Both the position numbers and the translations under genes were made by a program. Of a stretch of DNA of 64,000 bases, positions 10,758-19,094 are shown piece by piece; position 1 is the stretch's first letter, and each line of letters begins with the position of its first letter. The notes below the pieces were generated by a model. It saw only the letters and a list, made by a program, of their open reading frames with translations, did not search any database and was not told where the DNA came from. This DNA comes from Paraflavitalea devenefica (lineage in GTDB: Bacteria > Bacteroidota > Bacteroidia > Chitinophagales > Chitinophagaceae), in the NCBI RefSeq assembly GCF_011759375.1, contig NZ_JAARML010000007.1, positions 186,001 through 250,000 of the forward strand, read 5' to 3'.

Positions 10758-13700
10758 TTATTTTTTAAGCAGTACATCATAATGCGCATCCAACAGTTCA
10801 TCAATTCCTATAATAGCTTCTACATGGTCGGGGTCCCACATCTTTTCGGTATTTATTTTAATAGGATGCCGTGGACTTGATTTCTTCTTATCTAACTTTG
10901 GTAAGGTTTGTATAATTGACCTGGAACCATCTCCCCGGCGAACGCCTATTCCCCAATGCTCCCAGGTATGAAAGGCGCCTTTCACGGTTTGCATGTGTAA
11001 GGTGAATGTTGATTTCTCCCCCTCGTTATTGGGATTGAGTTTAGCCGCCAGGGCTGCTATTTTCATGGAACCTTTCATAAACTGGATCTGCAGCTCGGCT
11101 TCCTCTTTAGATAATTTTTCTTTGGGTGCTCCTTCCAATAATGGCTTAAAGGCTTTCTGTTTAGTCAATTCCCTCAACTCACCCATTATTGAGTCAGCCT
11201 TTTCGCTTTGGGGGAATTCGCTTGGGATCCTGCCCAAACCTCCATAAAGCGTCTCATCTTTCTTTGAATGATTCCTGTATTTAAAAATGGCGCTCCTGCC
11301 CTTACTAAACAGTTGGGTTACGCTCAAATCATTATTCGGCGATGCTTTCCCGGCGTTCAACGCCCAATTCCAACAGGCAGTTTCTCTCATCTCCTCGGTA
11401 TCACCCTGGGGCGCCGGGTCACCGTCTTCCTTTAAGTTTTCTATGCCTAAACTTTGAATCAATTGATCCTTCTTGGATATTTCTTTTTCTTCTTCCTCTT
11501 TAGATTTTTTTACCGCCTCCCCCTTGCCATCATCCTCCTTCTTCCTTTTTTTCCTAGTTCCATTTATATCATGCCAGGCGATAACCCTGCCACCTACAAA
11601 GGCATATAGGTTCAGGCCATCTACCGTACCGGCCGGGTCGGGATTTAACCATCTTCCCTGCCACGGCACATAATAGCGCAGCCCGTAGTAGTATAATCCG
11701 GTACTGTCGTCGCGCTCTTTGCCGCTGTAACGGTATTCCTTCGCTTTCACTTCTGCCTGGCTAATACCGGTAATGATGGAAGTGCCTCCGTACGGAAAAT
11801 ATTCTTCATAACTGATGAGCTGGGCATTGGTATCCATTTCCAAACAAACCGAACCGATATTGTTGTCCATTTGAAACCGGCATTGCCTTAACCCTTCCCT
11901 ATCGGGATGGGCCGTATCCGTAAGGGTATAATATATGATGGCCACGCAGCCCTGGTCATCCATCACCCTGATGGTTTGCCTTTCGGATGTTACAAGCGTT
12001 GCACCACTAGCGACATTGATATTTCTTTTTATCTCATAATTGCCCAGGTAGATCTTATCTTCCACCAACGTAAGCGCACCGCCCTGGGCCATTTTTTCTG
12101 ACACTTTCCGGGTGCGCCCGCCACTGCTGCCGTACAGATAATAATCGCAGTCGTCCGGTTCGTTCACACGTTTGATGATACCGGCTTTCACGAGGTGTTC
12201 ACAACAATTGTAAGAAAGCTCCACCTCATTGGCAATATCCAGCTTCCGCAGGTTACCGGCCGCATCATAATCACTGTTTGTAAGTCTGTTGGAATAATCT
12301 TCCACCGCCAGGTCCCTTGACCACGAAGTGGTAACAGAAGCCGTGTGCTTTATATACACCAGGTTGCCGGAATCATCATAGGTATACCGCTCCGTATAGT
12401 TTTCAAGCTTGTTAGCGTCGGCCATATAAGGAGGCGGACCAAAAAAACATTGCTTAAAACTGTCCGGTGAATTATCCTGGTAGGTATTGGTGGTGATACC
12501 CGTATGCTGACGGCCGGTGGCGATGACAAGCTGGTAGAGGGCATTGTACGTATAATCGGCCAGCGGGTTGATCCGTTGGTTGTTGCAGAAAACAATGTTG
12601 GCCGTATTATCAAGCGTCCTGGTAATATTGCCCACAGGATCGTAATAATAGATTATGTCCTGCACCATCGTGGTGATATTCCCGTTGGCTGGCCTGGTAC
12701 TTTTTATGGCCATAAGGCGTAAGGTGGTTTCTTCGTACGTATACCGGGTAACAATCCCATTCCCGTTTTTCAATAAGGTCCTTTGCCCGTTGGCATCGTA
12801 CTCAATGTTTTCGATAATGGACTGAACAGCTTCGTTACCGGGAAACTTAACAGATACGGTTATAAGCCGGCCCGCCTGGTTATAAGTATTGGTGGTTACG
12901 GAATCATCGGGTGTTGTTTGCGTCAGCATCTGCTGTATGGCATTGTAGGTAAATGCAGTGCGGTAAACCCTGTCTTCCAAAAGCAACAGTTCGTCTCTCC
13001 AGTCGGCCGGCGTTTTATAGTCCTTCAGCAGTTGGCGGGTCGTTTCCAAGGGCAATCCGGTCATGGTATAGGAAGGGTTCACTACGATACCGGAAAGGTC
13101 TTTGGTCTGGTACAGTTGTCCGCGCAGGTTATACCCGGCCGCACCGGTACAGCTTTCTCCATAAGTGAATACTTCCACGAGGTTAAAATTATCATAGTTC
13201 GTAACAGGCCCCGGTTCCGTGATCTTTTTAATGGTCAGGGCTGTCTTCCGTTGCAATCTGTCGTACAGGATAAACTGGCAATAGCTGCGCGGGCTCCAGG
13301 TCCATAGTTGCGCGTTAAAGATATTCGACAGGTGTTTTTCGGCAGATAAACCCAGGAGTGGATTCTCTACGCCTGCATCCGCACTATCTATGAATACAGG
13401 ATCCTTATCCGTCATGGAATACCTGTACCTGAAGTTGTAATGGCTGGTATTGTTGATGATGTTCCCGTAATAGATCCTTGGGTCAACAGCCATCAGTACC
13501 CTGCCTGAAATATCGCTGATATAATAAGTAGTAAGACAGTTCTCTTTAAGTATATCAATAATTGGCTGCAGTATATCATTATACCTTGCATTGAGGTGCA
13601 AGACAAACCCTTTTGCATAGGGCTGGAATTTGGGGGTGAGAAAATGCAGCTCCAGCTCCGGAAAATCCGGGTACGGCGCCAGGTAGCCATTTAAGATAAG

Positions 13701-16700
13701 ATCGTTCCAGATGGCTGCTGAAGAAATGACGGGCGTTTGAAGCGAGGCAAAAGCATTTTTGGGTACATTGCCCAGGTTGTTTCTAACGTCCAGGAATGGA
13801 TGGCCGCTGTTATCAAAGATGGTCCCGGAAGGAGTGTTGTAAAATGCCACGGCTTTTTTAATGGCATCCACTTCGTTGGGCGTCAGGTTGCCGGGATACT
13901 CATGCTGGTAGAACCAGGAGTCCAATATAGTATCATCTTCATCATACTGTAGTTGCTCCCAGGGAGTAAATGCTACCCTAGAGAAAAACCTTTTGGGTGT
14001 GTCTATCCGGATGACCCTCAATAAAGGATCGTAGTGTGTTACAGTAGGTGGTGGCCCCGGAATGCTTTCCTGGTCCTCATAGTCAGGGGAAGCCGTAAAA
14101 TAAGGCAGGTATTGTTCGCAGGGTTTTCCTTTGTTGTTGTACACCGTTCTACCGGTTACCTGCCATTCTTCGCCTGGAATATTATTAGCTTCATTACCAT
14201 TTACTGTGCATTTTAATTTCGCTTCAATACTCCTGCCCAACCCATCTGTATAACTGATCATTACCTGGCAATAAGGGCTGCTATTCCCATCCGGCGCCTG
14301 CCAGTAATGGTTCCTGACGAGCTGGATAGCAGCAACGGGCTGCTGCGCATCCACCCAGGCATTCAGGTTATAAAAGTAATAGGTGCTGGCCCCCTGCAAA
14401 AATTTTCCGGGGTTATTGATCACTGCTGTAAAAGAGCCTTTACCGGGGTCCTGGTACTCCGCTTGTTTTCCCCCGTCGGGATACAAGGTCATGCCGCCTG
14501 CTGTTGTGTCATTCTCTGTTCCAAAAAGAGAAGACACGATCACCTGGCCCAGCGGATCGAACAATACCTGACCTGTATTACCATTGATGTCCACTAACTG
14601 GCGTGGCTGACCTGTTATGTAATCCATCTGCGCATACTGCGTATTAACAGTATTACTGTCAATTTCTTCTGTGAGCTGTACAGGGAACAGGTAATAGTGA
14701 TCATAAAAGATGGAGGTGCACACATGGAGGGAAGGGTCCTGGGTGAGCAGCGCCCGGGACGTTCCTGCTGCGCCCGAAAGGGGTTGAAGGGCAAAACTAT
14801 TTTCGCTTTTAAAGGGTAAATAAAAAGTTTGGGGAGCATCCAGGTCCATGGAAGGCGCCAGATAATATTGCACAAGTCCTTTGTTCCACCAGTACCCGTT
14901 ATCAGGGCCGGGCGTATAAAAGTATCCGCCATGCGTGCAGATCACATTGGAGAGATAGCCGTCATGGGTATAGCCGGCTTCGTCAATCAGCCTGCCGTCA
15001 TACGTATCAATGGTAAACTGTTTGGGAAAAACGGCTTCTTCTGTATGGTGCAATAAGGCCGGCGAACAGATAAAACCGAGCACAGGGTTTTGGTGAAGGT
15101 TTGCCCAGTTCCAGAAGTATTGCCGGCTCCAGGTAATTTGCCTGACCTGTACGCCCCCCGTGAAGACGCCTCCATAAGGAATAATGACCGACCGGTTGGG
15201 CAGTCCAATGGTATCCACCTGCTTTTTTATGCCGTCAAAAGAGAAGTATTCATTGATGTCCGGCAGGATACCGGCCAGTTCAAGATTTTGTTCTTCACAG
15301 GGCACCTGACAAAAAAGGAAATCATCTATTACGTCTACATACCGTTGCAGCGCCAGTGTGCCCCGCACGGTATATTGTTCGGGATATTTTACAAAATCAA
15401 CCGAATTGTTGGGGCGTCTTGACAGGTAGAGGATGCAGGATTGAAGTGTATTGCCAAAAGCATCTGTTGCCAGCGTAAAGGTTTGCTGCACGCGCGGGTC
15501 CAGGGGATTGCGCTCATAGTTGTAAGCAATACTTTCCCTGGGCACTACTAAAAAAACAGCATACGGCTGGCTTCCTTTTTCCTGGTATAAAAAAACTTTT
15601 TCGTTTGCTTCCGTTACGGTGTAGGGATTTTGGTATAGCAAAGGATTGATGTCTTTATCGGCTGCATATACTTCCGTACGTATAACCTGCCCTTTAAGCG
15701 CCAGCCAGGCCTGGCGCAATGTATCGGGATCCTGACGGTATATTAATTCATCAAAAACGGTGTCGGGAAAATCGTACGCTTTGGTATCCCCCTTAAAGAA
15801 ATGCGCTTTATAGTTGGTCATGACCGCGGGATCGTCAAAACCGGCACCGGTATGATACCAGGTCCTGCTATACACCGGGGGTACATAGTTTTCTTCTTTC
15901 GTAGTGAGATAGGGTGACTGGCTGTGGCTGTTTTCATAAGTTTCCGTATCCCATGTTTCCACATAGCCAAAACCTATGAACTCCCTTTCAACAGGATCAT
16001 AATGTCCGTCATGAAATGTAAAACTGCTGGTATAGCAAGCCCCGTTGATCTTATCAATCACACTTATTTTTTCCGTCACCTGCACCGGGAATGGCAGCCT
16101 GGTAACCCAGGGATCGCCTGCTCTTTTATCTTCAAGGTAGAATTTGGTGGAGCTGCAATATTGGATCCGGTTGGCCATGCCCAGGTTGTTATCAATTTCA
16201 ATGAGCAGGTAAGGCTTCATGCTCTTTTGCGGCCGGCCATCTATGATCATTTCTCCTGTAAAATCGTAGTAATAATGCCGCATCACCGGCCCGGCCTTGG
16301 TATATACCAGGCAATTGGTGCCATTCCCGTTTATATCGGCAAAGCTTACCTGGTCAATGGCGCTATAGGGTTCAGGCAGATCAATGGTAATGGGAGCTGA
16401 AAAGTAATTGCCGCTATGATTGATGTAAAGGGTTATGGTATTCTGCTGCACATACAGGATATCTGTTGTGCCGGAGCCGTCAATATCGGCCAGCGATAAC
16501 CTTGCTATATCGAAGTCATCGCCAAACGAGGGAGCATTGCCCATGGTGATCTTTTCACCAAAAACACCATAGCCCCTATCGGGCCAGCACTCCACGCTTC
16601 CATTGGCTATTTTCACCCGGTGCGAAAGCCCGTCGCCCATCATATCGGTAAAACCAACGTACTGCTGTAAATACCCCTCTTTAACAGATGGAAAGCCTGT

Positions 16701-18380
16701 TGGCTTTTTTACGTTGACTGCCGGTCCATATCCATCGGTACCGAGTGAAGGATATACGGTCAGGTAAGCACGGTCAACAATCAGTGCATCGGTTTTTCCA
16801 TTATTGCTTAACCCGGCCATTTCTATGGCAGGACTGTCTATATTGGTGGGCACCGACTTAAAAGGTGTATACCGTTGCCAGTCGCCATCACCCTTTTTAA
16901 GGTAGTATCCGTTCCTTTGCCGATCGCTGACTACCAGGTCAAGTACACCATCACCATTCAGATCGGTTAACGACAGTCCTGTATTGGCAAAATCACGGTC
17001 AGACGGAAACCGGAAAGGAAATTCCGGCTGATCATATTGTCCTTCGCCTTCCGGTGCACAATAATAAAGGGTAGCTCCCTCCTGGTACAGCAATCCGGCA
17101 ATGCCTTCTCCGTTCAGGTCAACCGGTTGAAACCCGGTATTGTTTAAATACCCCGGCACATGGCGATCATTGACCGTTATATTTTTAAATGGGGGATTCA
17201 GGGGAGGATCAAAGGCTGAGAAACTAAACAATGTTGGAGGGGTTTGCTGTATGTCATACTCATCCGTGGCCTTCTTCCCCAGCCTTCTGTACCCAACCAT
17301 GGTAGCCTGGCTGAGTAAAGAAAGCCCCGGGTTATTGTTATCATTATAATTACAGGACTGTTTATAATCAATATGTACACTTTTAACCAGGCAGGGATCG
17401 CCCAATTCGTCTTCAAAAAGATGAAAGAGCATGATGTTGTAGCACAGCCGGCAGGTGCGGATCTCAAAACCACTGTCATAGGACGAGAACGCATCGGGCC
17501 TGTATTTCCAGTTGTTGACCGGGCGATAGGGATCGGTTATTGGTTGCTTACCGGCATTGAGTGAAGGCAGCTCATATTCTCCATAGTCAAAGATCAATTC
17601 ATAAGCAAATTGTGCCGTGCCCTGCGGACCGGTATAATTGCCGTATTGTATTTTTTGCAGGTATTTATTGTTGTAGGAGCGGTTCTGCTCCCAGGGCTTG
17701 TCGGGCACATTGTCTTTATTCTCGGCCTTATAGGTATAAACGATCCTGTTCCCTTTGGCATCTGTTGACTGTTCCATTAACCATTCCACTATTTGCGCCG
17801 GGTTGTCAGGATTAAAGATCCTTGAATGCTCCGACCCGCCAAAAACCGATACCGTATTTTCAGTGGTGGTTATTTTCCAGTAAGATTCCGACTGATCCGC
17901 TTTAACAAAATGCTGTATTAAAGAAAATGCCCCTTGTACTCTTGGCAGGTATTCAAATACTTCCCACTCATTACCGGTTTTGTGAGGGCTTTGCTTTTTA
18001 AGGACCAGTTCGCTTCCCTCCAACATAAAGATATCATGGCCATCGTACCGGGGAATTCCCTTTCCCGTTCTTATGGAAATGCTGGAGACAGGCAATGAAA
18101 AGCCCATGCCGAATACGCCATTTCCATTGCCTGAGCTATAATCAATGGATAACTGTGGTTCGAATCCCCTGGCGGCCGTACCAGGAATGGCGATAGAATA
18201 GTTTGCTGCCCCTGTAAATACATCGGCCTTAAATGTTTCTCCCATTCCTTTGATGGCGCCCCCGCCTTTGGGCAACGCCATGGAAGGCATTTGTATTACA
18301 CCAGGTTTTGAACCTGCTTCTTTTGGAGGAGTATTAATAAATGATGAATCCCCCTTTTTATTATTGGACGTAGTATTCAT
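10758..18380 (-). CDS. TcB-TcC fusion (SpvB/TcdB-mid/RHS) with C-terminal effector
   Basis: TcB and TcC of a Tc toxin in one 2540-residue chain; together they form the closed cocoon that holds the toxic C-terminus and docks on TcA. Seen: SpvB-type N-terminus (35-330, with GGGAIKGMGETF); FG-GAP/VCBS repeats with DLNGDGVLD, DIDGSGTTD and DINGNGT (415-720); TcdB-mid/N (about 720-805) and mid/C (about 890-1050); YD/RHS repeats (about 1450-2190); RHS core with GKERDDSTGLYYYGLRYY and LNPDPAGTVDGLNLY. A lysine-rich linker then leads to a tail of about 267 residues encoded by 10758-11560. The tail has ETACWNWAL (Cys2336) and HTWEHWGIG (His2475), a Cys-His arrangement reminiscent of NlpC/P60-like folds (inference). 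The gene precedes TcA, the reverse of the usual tcdA-tcdB-tccC order. The ATG at 18380 is the only start in front of the conserved N-terminus. Confidence 0.92.
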   Translation of the reverse strand: MNTTSNNKKGDSSFINTPPKEAGSKPGVIQMPSMALPKGGGAIKGMGETFKADVFTGAANYSIAIPGTAARGFEPQLSIDYSSGNGNGVFGMGFSLPVSSISIRTGKGIPRYDGHDIFMLEGSELVLKKQSPHKTGNEWEVFEYLPRVQGAFSLIQHFVKADQSESYWKITTTENTVSVFGGSEHSRIFNPDNPAQIVEWLMEQSTDAKGNRIVYTYKAENKDNVPDKPWEQNRSYNNKYLQKIQYGNYTGPQGTAQFAYELIFDYGEYELPSLNAGKQPITDPYRPVNNWKYRPDAFSSYDSGFEIRTCRLCYNIMLFHLFEDELGDPCLVKSVHIDYKQSCNYNDNNNPGLSLLSQATMVGYRRLGKKATDEYDIQQTPPTLFSFSAFDPPLNPPFKNITVNDRHVPGYLNNTGFQPVDLNGEGIAGLLYQEGATLYYCAPEGEGQYDQPEFPFRFPSDRDFANTGLSLTDLNGDGVLDLVVSDRQRNGYYLKKGDGDWQRYTPFKSVPTNIDSPAIEMAGLSNNGKTDALIVDRAYLTVYPSLGTDGYGPAVNVKKPTGFPSVKEGYLQQYVGFTDMMGDGLSHRVKIANGSVECWPDRGYGVFGEKITMGNAPSFGDDFDIARLSLADIDGSGTTDILYVQQNTITLYINHSGNYFSAPITIDLPEPYSAIDQVSFADINGNGTNCLVYTKAGPVMRHYYYDFTGEMIIDGRPQKSMKPYLLIEIDNNLGMANRIQYCSSTKFYLEDKRAGDPWVTRLPFPVQVTEKISVIDKINGACYTSSFTFHDGHYDPVEREFIGFGYVETWDTETYENSHSQSPYLTTKEENYVPPVYSRTWYHTGAGFDDPAVMTNYKAHFFKGDTKAYDFPDTVFDELIYRQDPDTLRQAWLALKGQVIRTEVYAADKDINPLLYQNPYTVTEANEKVFLYQEKGSQPYAVFLVVPRESIAYNYERNPLDPRVQQTFTLATDAFGNTLQSCILYLSRRPNNSVDFVKYPEQYTVRGTLALQRYVDVIDDFLFCQVPCEEQNLELAGILPDINEYFSFDGIKKQVDTIGLPNRSVIIPYGGVFTGGVQVRQITWSRQYFWNWANLHQNPVLGFICSPALLHHTEEAVFPKQFTIDTYDGRLIDEAGYTHDGYLSNVICTHGGYFYTPGPDNGYWWNKGLVQYYLAPSMDLDAPQTFYLPFKSENSFALQPLSGAAGTSRALLTQDPSLHVCTSIFYDHYYLFPVQLTEEIDSNTVNTQYAQMDYITGQPRQLVDINGNTGQVLFDPLGQVIVSSLFGTENDTTAGGMTLYPDGGKQAEYQDPGKGSFTAVINNPGKFLQGASTYYFYNLNAWVDAQQPVAAIQLVRNHYWQAPDGNSSPYCQVMISYTDGLGRSIEAKLKCTVNGNEANNIPGEEWQVTGRTVYNNKGKPCEQYLPYFTASPDYEDQESIPGPPPTVTHYDPLLRVIRIDTPKRFFSRVAFTPWEQLQYDEDDTILDSWFYQHEYPGNLTPNEVDAIKKAVAFYNTPSGTIFDNSGHPFLDVRNNLGNVPKNAFASLQTPVISSAAIWNDLILNGYLAPYPDFPELELHFLTPKFQPYAKGFVLHLNARYNDILQPIIDILKENCLTTYYISDISGRVLMAVDPRIYYGNIINNTSHYNFRYRYSMTDKDPVFIDSADAGVENPLLGLSAEKHLSNIFNAQLWTWSPRSYCQFILYDRLQRKTALTIKKITEPGPVTNYDNFNLVEVFTYGESCTGAAGYNLRGQLYQTKDLSGIVVNPSYTMTGLPLETTRQLLKDYKTPADWRDELLLLEDRVYRTAFTYNAIQQMLTQTTPDDSVTTNTYNQAGRLITVSVKFPGNEAVQSIIENIEYDANGQRTLLKNGNGIVTRYTYEETTLRLMAIKSTRPANGNITTMVQDIIYYYDPVGNITRTLDNTANIVFCNNQRINPLADYTYNALYQLVIATGRQHTGITTNTYQDNSPDSFKQCFFGPPPYMADANKLENYTERYTYDDSGNLVYIKHTASVTTSWSRDLAVEDYSNRLTNSDYDAAGNLRKLDIANEVELSYNCCEHLVKAGIIKRVNEPDDCDYYLYGSSGGRTRKVSEKMAQGGALTLVEDKIYLGNYEIKRNINVASGATLVTSERQTIRVMDDQGCVAIIYYTLTDTAHPDREGLRQCRFQMDNNIGSVCLEMDTNAQLISYEEYFPYGGTSIITGISQAEVKAKEYRYSGKERDDSTGLYYYGLRYYVPWQGRWLNPDPAGTVDGLNLYAFVGGRVIAWHDINGTRKKRKKEDDGKGEAVKKSKEEEEKEISKKDQLIQSLGIENLKEDGDPAPQGDTEEMRETACWNWALNAGKASPNNDLSVTQLFSKGRSAIFKYRNHSKKDETLYGGLGRIPSEFPQSEKADSIMGELRELTKQKAFKPLLEGAPKEKLSKEEAELQIQFMKGSMKIAALAAKLNPNNEGEKSTFTLHMQTVKGAFHTWEHWGIGVRRGDGSRSIIQTLPKLDKKKSSPRHPIKINTEKMWDPDHVEAIIGIDELLDAHYDVLLKK

Positions 18381-18455
18381 ATACAGGATATGTTAATGGC
18401 TTTCAGGATTCAGCCAGTCCAATAAAAAAAGAGAAACAGTGTGGTGCACACAATT

Positions 18456-18463
18456 TAAACATA
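18456..18463 (-). promoter_or_regulatory. Possible -7 box for the Tc operon
   Basis: On the minus strand this reads TATGTTTA, seven of eight matches to the Bacteroidota -7 consensus TAnnTTTG, 75 nt before the TcB-TcC start. An inverted repeat GTGTG-GTG-CACAC lies next to it at 18439-18451 and could bind a regulator. No clear -33 element was seen, so the call is tentative. Confidence 0.3.
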
Positions 18464-18538
18464 TTTTCGAATTGAAAAATGCGCGCGTCTGTTATTTTTC
18501 TGTGCCCCAGGATTCTTCATCCATTGAAATAAGGGTTA

Positions 18539-18907
18539 TCATCTACAGCGCTGGTAAGTGGCAGGCGTTACTTTGAATTGTTTGAGGAAAGATTTGCCAA
18601 AGCTGCTTTGAGAGGTATAGCCTACCATCCGGGCTACTTCAAAAACGCGGTATTCCCCGGTCGCCAGCAGTTCCGCCGCTTTTTTCAACCGGGCTTCCTG
18701 GATCAGTTCGTTCGGCGTCTGGCCGGTGAGGCTTTTCATTTTCCGGTACAGGGTCGGACGGCTCATATACATCAGTTTCGCCAACCGGTCAATATTCAGG
18801 TCTTTATCGTGGACATGACCGGACAGGCATTCATACAGTTTCTTCAGGGCCTGCTCTTTTTCCCGGTCAGCCCCCGGCCGGGCAACTTTTACAACATTAC
18901 TGCACAT
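18539..18907 (-). CDS. Short stand-alone AraC-type DNA-binding protein
   Basis: A 122-residue protein that is almost only an AraC/XylS double helix-turn-helix (residues 25-120; MSRPTLYRKMKSLTGQTPNE and the second-helix signature VGYTSQSSFGKSFLKQF). It has no sensor or receiver domain, so either another protein gates it or it acts constitutively. It resembles the output domain of hybrid two-component regulators, including the one encoded divergently at 19095, and could be a detached output module. It is the nearest regulator to the Tc operon, 158 nt upstream and on the same strand. A role in toxin control is inferred from position only. Confidence 0.8.
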   Translation of the reverse strand: MCSNVVKVARPGADREKEQALKKLYECLSGHVHDKDLNIDRLAKLMYMSRPTLYRKMKSLTGQTPNELIQEARLKKAAELLATGEYRVFEVARMVGYTSQSSFGKSFLKQFKVTPATYQRCR

Positions 18908-18932
18908 GGCAAATCGTTTTACGGGGAACGCT

Positions 18933-18940
18933 TACTTTTG
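18933..18940 (+). promoter_or_regulatory. -7 box TACTTTTG for the hybrid regulator
   Basis: Perfect match to TAnnTTTG on the plus strand, 154 nt before the hybrid regulator start. It forms the left arm of a dyad shared with the minus-strand box at 18981. Confidence 0.5.
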
Positions 18941-18980
18941 GAACGGAAAGTGAAAAATAAACGTCAATTTCACACCGAAA

Positions 18981-18988
18981 CAAAAGTA
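18981..18988 (-). promoter_or_regulatory. -7 box TACTTTTG for the AraC gene
   Basis: The minus strand reads TACTTTTG, again a perfect TAnnTTTG match, 73 nt before the AraC start. Together with 18933-18940 and the GTGAAA/TTTCAC pair (18950-18955 and 18968-18973) it makes a symmetric intergenic dyad. Transcripts from the two boxes would overlap slightly in antisense. Confidence 0.5.
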
Positions 18989-19094
18989 AAAAGCAGGGGA
19001 TCCGGGACATGCCTCATTTGTTGAAATTGGTGGCACAAATGTCCTGTCAGCGCCAGTAGCCTCCTGCTTCGCCCTTAACGATAGCCACGCATAT

